A stretch of DNA of 7,002 bases from positions 1 to 7,002 of the forward strand of contig CALAIO010000100.1 in NCBI GenBank assembly GCA_937923355.1, written 5' to 3'. Below, one piece after another: positions 1 to 6,316 of the stretch. This DNA comes from an uncultured Rhizobiaceae group bacterium. GTDB taxonomy: Bacteria > Pseudomonadota > Alphaproteobacteria > Rhizobiales > Rhizobiaceae. Position numbers and translations under genes: made by a program. The notes below the pieces were generated by a model that ran no database searches, had not been told where the DNA came from, and was given only the letters and a program-made list of their open reading frames with translations. How positions within the stretch are numbered: the stretch's first letter is position 1; each line of letters opens with the position of its first letter.

Positions 1-37
1 TTTGTAAGATCTAATGATACGGCCATAAAAAGCATTT

Positions 38-68
38 AGCACGGTGTGATACTTAAATCACCCGTGCT
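38..68 (-). terminator. Intrinsic terminator after the ialB-family gene, possibly bidirectional
   Basis: A near-perfect stem-loop lies 26 nt past the stop codon of the IalB-family gene. The arms at 38-50 and 57-68 pair over 12 bp with one bulged T at 45, around a 6-nt loop at 51-56. The outer half of the stem is GC-rich (AGCACGG/CCGTGCT). On the plus strand it is followed directly by a T run (68-71). On the minus strand a T-rich stretch follows after a few bases (34-27). It could therefore stop transcription both from ialB and from an unseen rightward-pointing gene to the left. The hairpin is read directly; the terminator role is inferred from its structure and position. Confidence 0.75.
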
Positions 69-94
69 TTTAAAATTTCTGAACTGTAAGTTTC

Positions 95-610
95 TTAGCT
101 ACAGCTGTTAATCTCTTTAAGAGAAGCTGTAACACCAGAGAGCGAATATGCGTAGCTGGTTACAGTACCGCGGCGTGACTGACCGGATACCGACATTGCA
201 CGTCCAGCTTGCATTGCTGCAACGACAGTTGGTTCTTCAGCTGGATTTTCCATCCAGGCATTGCCGCCTTTGGTAAACATAGCGAAGTTCTTACCATCAA
301 TCGTAAGCGTTACTTTTGAACCGTCTTTAAATGGATAACCCACTGTAAACTGCGGTTCAAATGTTGTGCTTTGACCAGGATGCTTAGCGAGCATGAAAAA
401 TACATCGCCATGGTCGCGATCTGCCGGCTTTTTATCCGTTGGAATAGAAAGCACATAACAAATTTTGCCATTGCCAGTTGTATGTGTGTATGCACCCCAC
501 GCGTTATGCTGTTTGATGCGTGTTGGCGCTTGTGCCTGCGCGTAAATTGGAAGGGATGTGCTGATTAATACCCCTGCGAAGGCTAATCCCAGAATTTTTT
601 TCACATTCAT
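95..610 (-). CDS. Invasion-associated locus B (IalB) family secreted protein
   Basis: This 171-residue protein has a classical N-terminal signal peptide: basic MNVKK, a hydrophobic core at about 6-22, and possible AXA cleavage sites after Ala26 or Ala28. It is probably exported to the periplasm or cell envelope. The mature part matches the IalB family from memory: CYVLS (51-55), the HGDVFFMLAKHPGQ region (67-80), GYPFKDGSKVTLTIDG (91-106), FAMFTKGGNAWMENPAEEP (109-127) and a terminal SRRGTVTSYAYSLSGV segment. It has just two cysteines, Cys51 and Cys170, which could form a disulfide in the periplasm. The length is typical. The family is named for Bartonella IalB, linked to erythrocyte invasion, but such proteins are common in non-pathogenic Hyphomicrobiales, so the name is not evidence of virulence. 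It is the last gene of the leftward run, 266 nt from its upstream neighbour, and is probably transcribed from its own promoter. The ribosome site is weak (an AAGAGA abuts the ATG). Confidence 0.85.
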   Translation of the reverse strand: MNVKKILGLAFAGVLISTSLPIYAQAQAPTRIKQHNAWGAYTHTTGNGKICYVLSIPTDKKPADRDHGDVFFMLAKHPGQSTTFEPQFTVGYPFKDGSKVTLTIDGKNFAMFTKGGNAWMENPAEEPTVVAAMQAGRAMSVSGQSRRGTVTSYAYSLSGVTASLKEINSCS

Positions 611-876
611 TCTCTTATACCAGTCCTGTTACCGTATCTTACTGATGCCACTCATGCTTGAAGCAAAGTCGAGGCTATATTCAGTTATTCAGGTTTAAAA
701 TGCGTTAACATTGGTTAGCAATTCATAAACAAAATGAAGAAAACTCTCTGTTTCTCGTTCACTTTTTGAAAATCAACCTGATTAACCAAAGATTATGAAA
801 CCATTGCTCAAAATCAAGGCAGGAATCAGACATTTTCTTCACAATCTCAAGAAATATTACAAAATATTTGATCGCC

Positions 877-1413
877 CTATGGAAGTCGTTGAGCGCCTGA
901 ATATTGTTTTTTGCCGTGAACATGCGGACGTAACAGCTCTTTTGGTCCACCAGCCGCGATTGGGCGCTCGGCAAATCGACCCAAAGAGTGCATTCGGTCA
1001 TACATCACAATTGCGCCAGCCATTGCCACATTGATGCAAAAATTCATCGGGATTTTGACCGTAAACTCACATCGCTCAATCATGGCTGGTGAAAGCGAAC
1101 CGCCCTCGGGACCCAAAACATAAGCAGCTTTTGGCGGATGTCTGAAACTTGGAAGTTCAATCGCATCTGGCGTCAGTTCAACACCGACCAAACGACAATC
1201 ATCGGGCAAGCGCATTTCTTCGACCGTATCATAAGAGTACCATGGCAGATGATCCCGCGATTTTGTGGTGTCAGACCCGGGCTTTCCAATCGCCTGTGTT
1301 GGCGCAACGGTAAAAATAAAACTCGCGCCAAACCCGTGACCTGAGCGTGCAAGATTACCAAAATTTAGAGGCTTGGAAATTCCCTCAACCCCGATACCAA
1401 AATATCCACGCAT
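877..1413 (-). CDS. SpoU/TrmH-family RNA 2'-O-methyltransferase (SPOUT fold)
   Basis: This 178-residue protein is predicted to transfer a methyl group from S-adenosylmethionine to a ribose 2'-OH in tRNA or rRNA. The three SpoU motifs are visible. Motif 1 is the NFGNLARSGHGFGA segment (17-30), with Asn17 and Arg23 in the expected catalytic positions. Motif 2 is YVLGPEGGSLS (98-108). Motif 3 is IPMNFCINVAMAGAIVMYDR (121-140), which helps form the knotted cofactor site. A basic C-terminal tail follows (about 141-178), rich in His, Lys, Arg and Pro. The start fits relatives that begin MRGYFGIGVE. An ATG 16 nt upstream is out of frame. The ribosome site is weak (GAAAAG). I do not give a symbol: the N-terminus does not resemble TrmL, and the exact RNA target cannot be read from sequence. 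It lies 82 nt after the DUF1232 gene and may be expressed with it or independently. Confidence 0.85.
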   Translation of the reverse strand: MRGYFGIGVEGISKPLNFGNLARSGHGFGASFIFTVAPTQAIGKPGSDTTKSRDHLPWYSYDTVEEMRLPDDCRLVGVELTPDAIELPSFRHPPKAAYVLGPEGGSLSPAMIERCEFTVKIPMNFCINVAMAGAIVMYDRMHSLGRFAERPIAAGGPKELLRPHVHGKKQYSGAQRLP

Positions 1414-1463
1414 GATAAAAACTTTTCATGATTGCATTGCTAAGGGAGGATTTACGGAATCAA

Positions 1464-1485
1464 ACCAGATAAGTCTATATCTGAT
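1464..1485. repeat. Short inverted repeat in the gap between the DUF1232 and methyltransferase genes
   Basis: Arms at 1464-1471 and 1478-1485 pair over 8 bp (ACCAGATA with TATCTGAT, including one G-T type pair) around a 6-nt loop. It sits 11 nt beyond the stop codon of the DUF1232 gene and about 50 nt before the methyltransferase start. No T run follows on either strand, so it is not a good intrinsic terminator. It could be an mRNA-stabilising hairpin, an operator, or chance. Confidence 0.3.
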
Positions 1486-1495
1486 TACAAAATAG

Positions 1496-1876
1496 CTATT
1501 GCGACGAGGCTTCCGCTTCAAGCGCCTTTTTGGCAGCGGCGCGGTGCGCGTCTGTGATATTTCCGCTAATCGCCGTAAACGCCACAGTCAAAACCGTCAA
1601 ATCATCGGTCAGACCAAACCCAAGCAAAAAATCGGGAATTGTGTCCAAAGGCATAATAAAATAGGCCAAGGCCGCCAGTAATATACCGCGTACCTTATTG
1701 GGTGTTTGAGGATCAAGTGCGCAATAATAAGCCGCCGCAACATCTTCCGAAAAAGGAACGCGATTAGCTGTTTCACGAAACTTGATCCAGAACTTGTCTC
1801 TTAAAGTCTGCTCATGTTCCGCGTTTTTATTCTCATCATCAGAATATAAAATTTCATCAATTTGCGCTTTTTTCAT
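1496..1876 (-). CDS. DUF1232 / YkvA-family small membrane protein
   Basis: This 126-residue protein carries the DUF1232 (YkvA) core at about 64-97: a hydrophobic GILLAALAYFIMPLDTIPDF segment running into GFGLTDDLTVL. The PLDTIPDF and DD elements are the family hallmark. The N-terminal 60 residues are charged and probably cytoplasmic. The C-terminus is an Ala/Lys/Glu-rich helix. One or two membrane segments are likely (about 64-78 and perhaps 92-104). The biochemical function of the family is not established. The start is well supported by a strong ribosome site, AAGGAG, 6 nt before the ATG (1883-1888 on the other strand). It lies 43 nt after the pterin dehydratase gene in the same direction, so co-transcription with phhB and tesA is likely. 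Nothing in the sequence connects its role to theirs. Confidence 0.82.
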   Translation of the reverse strand: MKKAQIDEILYSDDENKNAEHEQTLRDKFWIKFRETANRVPFSEDVAAAYYCALDPQTPNKVRGILLAALAYFIMPLDTIPDFLLGFGLTDDLTVLTVAFTAISGNITDAHRAAAKKALEAEASSQ

Positions 1877-1919
1877 ATGCCTCTCCTTGATTCACAAATG
1901 GGAGTTTAAGCGCATAAAT

Positions 1920-2219
1920 TCAAGTTTGTGCTAGTTTATCCATCGCTTTTGCAAGTTTGAAATCAAGCTCGGTCAAGCCATCCACGTCATGCGTTGCAAG
2001 CGTTACTTCAACCGTTTTATAGACATTGAACCACTCAGGGTGGTGATCAAGTTTCTCAGCGATAATCGCTGACTGGGTCATGAAACCGAAAGCCTGAACG
2101 AAGGTTTTAAACGTAAAGGTTTTATGGATTGCCTCACGATCTTCAACCATGCTCCAACCGTCCAGTTCATTCATATGATTTTTGACCGCGTCCGGATTTA
2201 GTTTTTCAGGTCTTGCCAT
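1920..2219 (-). CDS. phhB: 4a-hydroxytetrahydrobiopterin dehydratase (pterin-4a-carbinolamine dehydratase, PCD/DCoH family)
   Basis: This 99-residue protein has the usual length of the family. It is predicted to dehydrate 4a-hydroxytetrahydropterin, recycling the pterin cofactor used by aromatic amino acid hydroxylases, in the cytoplasm. The family pattern is complete: Glu55, the His59-His60-Pro61 triplet, Tyr67, His77 in [12 protein letters not shown], and Asp86. The three histidines are the known active-site residues. No phenylalanine hydroxylase gene (phhA) is in the window; in many bacteria PCD-like genes occur alone, and other roles such as molybdopterin-linked ones have been suggested. 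It follows the arylesterase gene with an 11-nt gap. Its ribosome site AAAGGA (2227-2232) overlaps the arylesterase stop codon (2231-2233), so the two genes are probably translationally coupled. The family call is firm; the physiological substrate here is inferred. Confidence 0.9.
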   Translation of the reverse strand: MARPEKLNPDAVKNHMNELDGWSMVEDREAIHKTFTFKTFVQAFGFMTQSAIIAEKLDHHPEWFNVYKTVEVTLATHDVDGLTELDFKLAKAMDKLAQT

Positions 2220-2226
2220 TTTAAAT

Positions 2227-2233
2227 TCCTTTA
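2227..2233 (-). promoter_or_regulatory. Ribosome binding site of phhB overlapping the tesA stop codon
   Basis: On the minus strand the arylesterase stop TAA (2233-2231) shares bases with an AAAGGA Shine-Dalgarno sequence (2232-2227), which lies 7 nt before the phhB ATG. A ribosome ending at tesA would be placed on the phhB start site. This supports an operon and fixes the phhB start. Confidence 0.7.
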
Positions 2234-2878
2234 CGAACAGGTTTCTTCGAGTAACTCAAGAACAGCCGGCATTGATTTTTCCACAATGACAGCGATGCCT
2301 TCGTCTGTAGGGTGAATACCATCGGGTTGGTTAAGCTTTGCATCTGCTACCACACCATCCAGAAAAAACGGATAGAGCGCGATACCGTGTTTTTCAGCCA
2401 GTTTTGCATAAATCGAATTAAATGCCTCTCCATAGGCTGGCCCCATATTCGGTGGCGCCATCATCCCTGCCAAAAGCACTTTGATGCCTTTCGACTTGAA
2501 ACTTTCAATCATCGCATCAAGATTTTTCTCCGTCACCTCTGGCGAAATACCCCGAAGCGCATCATTGGCACCAAGCTCGAGAATGACAGCATCGGCATTA
2601 TCACCCACTGACCAGTTAAGACGCGCCAGACCGCTAGACGTTGTATCACCGGAAACACCTGCGTTGATAACGTCAATCTTGAAACCTTTTTCCGTGAGTT
2701 TTTTATCGAGCTGTTCGGGGTATGCTGCACCTGGTTGAAGTCCATATCCTGCTACAAGACTGTCGCCAAACACAACCAATTGCTTCCCTTCGCAGGCATT
2801 TGAATTCGCACTCGCTGGCGAAATGGATGCAAGGACAAAGGCAAAGCTTGCCAAAATGTAATAAAAAAGTGGTTTCAT
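2231..2878 (-). CDS. tesA: Periplasmic SGNH-hydrolase arylesterase / acyl-CoA thioesterase I (TesA-like)
   Basis: This 215-residue exported esterase has a signal peptide with a hydrophobic core at about 4-20 and an ASA cleavage site after Ala24. The SGNH blocks are intact. Block I is FGDSL with nucleophile Ser40. Block II is [12 protein letters not shown] with oxyanion Gly74. Block III is [10 protein letters not shown] with oxyanion Asn105. Block V is PDGIHP with Asp186 and His189 completing the triad. The segment [22 protein letters not shown] resembles the matching region of E. coli TesA. The family hydrolyses aryl esters, acyl thioesters and lysophospholipids in the periplasm. Two cysteines, Cys29 and Cys214, flank the mature domain, and as I recall the E. 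coli enzyme lacks them. The gene diverges from an ABC ATPase/permease pair, as tesA diverges from ybbA-ybbP in E. coli. It heads a probable operon with phhB. The ribosome site is poor (GGGA, 13 nt before the ATG). Confidence 0.9.
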   Translation of the reverse strand: MKPLFYYILASFAFVLASISPASANSNACEGKQLVVFGDSLVAGYGLQPGAAYPEQLDKKLTEKGFKIDVINAGVSGDTTSSGLARLNWSVGDNADAVILELGANDALRGISPEVTEKNLDAMIESFKSKGIKVLLAGMMAPPNMGPAYGEAFNSIYAKLAEKHGIALYPFFLDGVVADAKLNQPDGIHPTDEGIAVIVEKSMPAVLELLEETCS

Positions 2879-2938
2879 TTTTCAAAGTTCGTCCCATATA
2901 GATGCAATCATCTTCTTATACTTGGACACTTAATCACC
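2879..2938. promoter_or_regulatory. Shared 60-nt divergent promoter region between tesA and the ABC transporter genes
   Basis: Only 60 nt separate the start codons of two divergent transcription units, so both promoters must lie here or reach into the flanking genes. On the minus strand, TTCACG (2943-2938) and TATAAG (2920-2915), 17 nt apart, resemble a sigma-70 promoter for tesA with a leader of about 30 nt. The -35 element overlaps the ATPase start codon. On the plus strand, TATACT (2917-2922) could be a -10 for the ATPase gene, but I see no convincing -35 for it. The two -10 candidates overlap, so the two directions might compete. The promoters are inferred; the divergent layout is seen directly. 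Confidence 0.45.
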
Positions 2939-3637
2939 GTGAAACAAGACGTAACCCAAACAACACCTGCAATCTTTCTTGAAAACCTTCAATTAACGCT
3001 CGGGGTGGATGCCTCTCGCGTCCATGTTCTGAAAGGGATTGATCTTGAAATACAAAAGGGAACTTCCACTGGCATCGTAGGGCCATCAGGTTCTGGTAAA
3101 TCAACCCTGCTGATGGTCATTGCCGGTCTGGAACGTATTGACGATGGACGTATTGTTATTAATGGAACAGACATTACACGCTTAAACGAAGATGAGCTGG
3201 CAGCTTTCCGTGGCAAACACGTTGGGATTGTTTTCCAGTCATTCCACTTAATCCCAAATATGACAGCGATTGAAAATGTTGCTGTCCCGCTTGAGCTCTC
3301 AGGCGACCCAACTGCCATGCAAAAAGCAAAAGCCGAACTGGAAGCTGTAGGACTGGGGCATCGCCTCAACCATTATCCGGGTCAGCTTTCAGGTGGTGAA
3401 CAACAACGCGTAGCGTTAGCGCGTGCGCTCGCACCAGAACCAACCGTTCTTATTGCCGATGAACCAACAGGAAACCTTGATGGTGAAACCGGTGTACAAG
3501 TTGCCAACCTCTTGTTTGAACGCCAACGCGACAAGGGCTTAACACTTGTACTGGTTACACATGATGTCGGCCTTGCCAAACAATGTGACAGAACCATTCC
3601 CGTTCACTCTGGTGTGATTGAAGACAAAAATGCCTGA
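2939..3637 (+). CDS. ybbA: ABC transporter ATP-binding protein, YbbA-like (MacB/LolD superfamily)
   Basis: This 232-residue cytoplasmic ATPase has every catalytic motif: Walker A GPSGSGKST (48-56), Q-loop Gln100 in VFQSF, signature LSGGEQQ (150-156), Walker B VLIADE (170-175) with Glu175, a D-loop NLD, and switch His208 in VTHD. The FQSFHLIPNMTAIENV region is typical of the MacB/LolD/YbbA group, which drives mechanical work on membrane or periplasmic substrates. The divergent neighbour tesA and the downstream partner permease point to YbbA within that group. The start is a GTG; no ATG lies upstream in frame, and the ribosome site is weak (GGA, 12 nt upstream). The protein would begin about 12 residues before the conserved domain. 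Its stop overlaps the permease start by 8 nt, indicating translational coupling and stoichiometric synthesis. Assignment to the YbbA type is inferred from context and recalled similarity. Confidence 0.9.
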   Translation: MKQDVTQTTPAIFLENLQLTLGVDASRVHVLKGIDLEIQKGTSTGIVGPSGSGKSTLLMVIAGLERIDDGRIVINGTDITRLNEDELAAFRGKHVGIVFQSFHLIPNMTAIENVAVPLELSGDPTAMQKAKAELEAVGLGHRLNHYPGQLSGGEQQRVALARALAPEPTVLIADEPTGNLDGETGVQVANLLFERQRDKGLTLVLVTHDVGLAKQCDRTIPVHSGVIEDKNA

Positions 3638-6185
3638 ACTCGCTCACAAACAATCTTTCATTCCGGGCTTGGCGCTTGCCATTCGTTTTGCCATGCGCGA
3701 ACTACGTGCTGGGCTTCGCGGGTTTTATATTTTCCTTGGCTGTATTGCCTTGGGCGTTGCAGCCATTAGTGGCGTTAATTCAGTTGCAAATTCAATCACG
3801 CAAGGCATTGCCTCTGAAAGCCAAACCATTCTTGGTGGTGATCTTTCTTTCTCGCTTGTTCAGCGCGAAACTAATCAAGAACAATTGGAGTTCCTTCGAT
3901 CAAAAGGTGAGATTAGCAACATTATTACCATGCGCGCCATGGCACGTAATACGGTTGCGCAAGAGCAAACCCTGGTGGAACTCAAGGCAATTGATAATGC
4001 CTATCCTTTATACGGTGATTTCAAACTGCAAGAAAATCAAAATGCTAACCTTGCCAATAATGAAATTCTGGTTGAACCTCTGGTGCTGGAAAGGCTGGGC
4101 GTCAAACTTGGCGACAGTCTTGAAATCGGATCAGCGCAATTTACCCTAAAAGACGTCATTCTTAATGAACCAGACAAACTGGGGCTTAACATCGGATTTG
4201 GCCCTAAGTTGCTTATGTCACTTGAAGGCATGGAACGTACCGGGCTAATCCAGCCGGGGTCGCTCTTGCGCTATCACTACCGCGTCAAGCTAAACGACCC
4301 TTCTTCAGGCAACCTCGAAACTGTAATCGAAGAAGCCAATGCGCAGTTTCCTGATGCTGGCTGGCGCATACGATCGCAAAAAAATGCGGCCCCTGCGCTT
4401 TCAAGAAGCATCCAGAGGTTTACAGAATTTCTCACCCTTGTTGGCCTCACTTCTCTCATTGTGGGCGGAGTCGGCGTTGCCAATGCCACGCGTGCCTATC
4501 TTGAAACCAAACGTCCAGTTGTCGCCACCTTGAAAAGTCTGGGTGCGCCAGGACAATTTGTTTTCAAGCTTTACCTGCTGCAAATTTTAATTATGGCAGG
4601 CATTGGCATTTTCATTGGCCTATTGCTCGGTATCGCCATGCCTTATCTCGCCAGATATTTCATGGGCGATATTCTTCCCATTTCTGATGGCGCATTATTT
4701 TTCCCACTGGCGCTATTGCCAGGCGTTGTCTACGGATTTCTAACAGCGCTTATCTTTGCAATCTGGCCTTTGGCACTATCGCGTGATGTGCAACCAACAG
4801 ATTTATTCCGCGCAAGCTCTTACGGGCAAAGAAGCAAACTCCCAAGACTGTCTTATATGCTAGTTTTGGCACTTTGCGTGGTGGCGCTCATAAGTTTTGC
4901 GGTTTATTTTTCACAAAGCCGTTTCATCGCAATTGTCTTTACCGGCGCAATCGCCTGCTCCTTTCTTCTTTTGCAAGGTGTATCGCTTCTTATTCAGTTC
5001 ATTGCAAAAAAAGCCCCCTCCTCACGCTCGCCTTCTCTGCGCATGGCGGTTGCGAATATTCACCGCCCAGGCTCGCTTACATCATCAATAATTCTATCGC
5101 TGGGTCTTGGCCTTGCATTACTTGTGGCCCTTGCAACAATCGATGGAAACTTACGCAGCCAGATCTCAAACAACATCCCAAAAGACGCACCAGACTTTTT
5201 CTTTGTTGATATTCAAAACAATGAAATTGATGCCTTTCGCGCAACCGTCGAAGAGATGGCACCTAAAGGTAAAACCATTGCTGTACCCATGTTGCGAGGT
5301 CGCGTTGTCTCTCTTCGTGGTATCGATGCCGAAAACTATCCGGTAGCGCCTGGTGGTGCCTGGGTATTAAATGGCGACAGGGGCATCACTTACGCAAAGC
5401 GTACACCTGAAAATTCCACGCTCTCTCAAGGCACATGGTGGCCAGAGGATTATTCGGGTAAACCACTTGTCTCTGTTGCCGAAGAAGAAGCAGGTGAACT
5501 CGGACTTTCAATTGGCGATCAAATCACGGTCAATGTTCTGGGTCGCAATATTTCAGCAGAAGTTGCAAATTTCAGGGACGTACAATGGGAAACTTTGGGC
5601 ATTAATTTTGTCTTTGTCTTCTCGCCAAATACATTTGCAGGCGCACCACACTCTTATCTATCCACACTGACAACAGGCGGCGATGTGGAAGAAGGCTTTG
5701 ACGGCAGACTTTTAAAGCGTCTTTCAAAAGAATATCCGGCCGTGACCGCTGTTCGCATTCGTGATGTGCTAACAACTGTGAACACATTAATCAGCCAGCT
5801 TTCAACAGCGATCCGGGCAGCAGCTTCGATTGCACTTATCTCTTCAATCTTGGTTCTTGCTGGCGCATTGGCGGCTGGCAACCGTGAACGCGTGCATGAT
5901 GCAGTTGTACTCAAAACACTGGGTGCCACCAGACCAACCCTGATCCGCATGTTGGTACTTGAATATGCACTTCTCGGACTGGCAACAGCAATCTTTGCCA
6001 TACTGTCGGGAAGTCTCGCCGCTTATTTCGTAATCTCGGTGATTATGAAGTTTCAATTCGTATTATTACCGGGCATTGCTGCCAGCACAGTGTTGGCAGC
6101 ATTAGGTTTTACGATTGTTTTAGGGCTGATTGGCACTTGGAGAATATTAGGTCAAAAAGCAGCGCCTGTACTCAGGGAACTGTAA
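3630..6185 (+). CDS. ybbP: FtsX/MacB-type ABC transporter permease, YbbP-like
   Basis: This 851-residue inner-membrane protein is the partner of the ATPase. I see about ten membrane segments: 31-51, 264-286, 311-336, 354-381, 407-428, 432-459, 483-503, 729-750, 775-802 and 812-838. Two large periplasmic domains lie between them (about 52-263 and 504-728). FtsX-type permease domains occur twice: near 264-381, with KSLGAPGQFVFKLYLLQ, and at 729-838, with KTLGATRPTLIRMLVLEY. Those repeated K-LGA segments are the coupling regions that contact the ATPase. The length is close to E. coli YbbP, slightly longer. I chose the ATG at 3630, which overlaps the ATPase stop by 8 nt (ATGCCTGA). An in-frame TTG at 3618 would add four residues. 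The family moves or extracts lipophilic substrates rather than importing solutes. Together with the periplasmic TesA it may feed membrane-borne hydrophobic esters to the hydrolase; that role is inferred. Confidence 0.9.
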   Translation: MPELAHKQSFIPGLALAIRFAMRELRAGLRGFYIFLGCIALGVAAISGVNSVANSITQGIASESQTILGGDLSFSLVQRETNQEQLEFLRSKGEISNIITMRAMARNTVAQEQTLVELKAIDNAYPLYGDFKLQENQNANLANNEILVEPLVLERLGVKLGDSLEIGSAQFTLKDVILNEPDKLGLNIGFGPKLLMSLEGMERTGLIQPGSLLRYHYRVKLNDPSSGNLETVIEEANAQFPDAGWRIRSQKNAAPALSRSIQRFTEFLTLVGLTSLIVGGVGVANATRAYLETKRPVVATLKSLGAPGQFVFKLYLLQILIMAGIGIFIGLLLGIAMPYLARYFMGDILPISDGALFFPLALLPGVVYGFLTALIFAIWPLALSRDVQPTDLFRASSYGQRSKLPRLSYMLVLALCVVALISFAVYFSQSRFIAIVFTGAIACSFLLLQGVSLLIQFIAKKAPSSRSPSLRMAVANIHRPGSLTSSIILSLGLGLALLVALATIDGNLRSQISNNIPKDAPDFFFVDIQNNEIDAFRATVEEMAPKGKTIAVPMLRGRVVSLRGIDAENYPVAPGGAWVLNGDRGITYAKRTPENSTLSQGTWWPEDYSGKPLVSVAEEEAGELGLSIGDQITVNVLGRNISAEVANFRDVQWETLGINFVFVFSPNTFAGAPHSYLSTLTTGGDVEEGFDGRLLKRLSKEYPAVTAVRIRDVLTTVNTLISQLSTAIRAAASIALISSILVLAGALAAGNRERVHDAVVLKTLGATRPTLIRMLVLEYALLGLATAIFAILSGSLAAYFVISVIMKFQFVLLPGIAASTVLAALGFTIVLGLIGTWRILGQKAAPVLREL

Positions 6186-6216
6186 AAGTTAACCAAAAAC
6201 ATCAAGATTCATCGTT

Positions 6217-6232
6217 TTTTGACGTTTTGACG
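6217..6232 (+). repeat. Tandem 8-nt direct repeat TTTTGACG
   Basis: Two perfect, adjacent copies of TTTTGACG lie 32 nt past the permease stop codon and upstream of the candidate promoter of the next gene. Each contains TTGACG, which resembles a -35 hexamer, but neither has a matching -10 at 16-18 nt. They could be a binding site for a regulator of the Bax-inhibitor gene, or chance in a T-rich spacer. Confidence 0.4.
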
Positions 6233-6244
6233 CAATGTTAGGCC

Positions 6245-6273
6245 TTGTGAAAGTCTTAATTAATACTCATATT
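6245..6273 (+). promoter_or_regulatory. Candidate sigma-70 promoter of the Bax-inhibitor-1 family gene
   Basis: TTGTGA (6245-6250) and CATATT (6268-6273) are separated by 17 nt, with four of six matches to each consensus. Transcription would start near 6280, giving a leader of about 48 nt. The -10 overlaps a small perfect inverted repeat (TAATA at 6261-6265, TATTA at 6270-6274). The 142-nt gap after the permease gene makes a separate promoter plausible, but the elements are only moderate matches. Confidence 0.35.
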
Positions 6274-6311
6274 AGAGACATATCCGCGGGGATTATTTCG
6301 TCATTTTTTTC

Positions 6312-6316
6312 AGGAG
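6312..6316 (+). promoter_or_regulatory. Ribosome binding site of the Bax-inhibitor-1 family gene
   Basis: AGGAG lies 11 nt before the ATG at 6328. The spacing is slightly long, but this is the only good Shine-Dalgarno sequence nearby and it supports that start. Confidence 0.6.

Noticed and set aside
95..610. Reading the IalB-family gene as evidence for a pathogen
   Set aside because: IalB-family proteins are widespread in free-living and marine Hyphomicrobiales. No other virulence-related gene is present in the window.
693..721. Possible ialB promoter on the minus strand (TTGCTA at 721-716, TTAAAC at 698-693, spacing 17)
   Set aside because: Only four and three of six bases match the consensus hexamers. 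Matches this poor are expected by chance in AT-rich DNA.
852..869. Stem-loop just beyond the methyltransferase stop codon (AAATATT / AATATTT) as a possible terminator
   Set aside because: The stem is 7 bp and entirely A/T, with no T run of note after it. It is too weak to call.
759..1001. An 80-codon minus-strand open frame and a 79-codon plus-strand frame (795-1034) across the gap after the methyltransferase gene
   Set aside because: Both overlap the methyltransferase C-terminus in other frames, show no recognisable protein features and have no good ribosome sites. The methyltransferase frame has clear conserved motifs.
3618..3632. TTG at 3618 as the permease start
   Set aside because: It adds only four residues, whereas the ATG at 3630 is the more usual start and makes a compact 8-nt overlap with the ATPase stop. 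TTG cannot be fully excluded.
4874..5209. A 111-codon plus-strand frame inside the permease gene
   Set aside because: It is a shadow of the permease in another frame: low-complexity, with no family resemblance, while the permease frame is uninterrupted.
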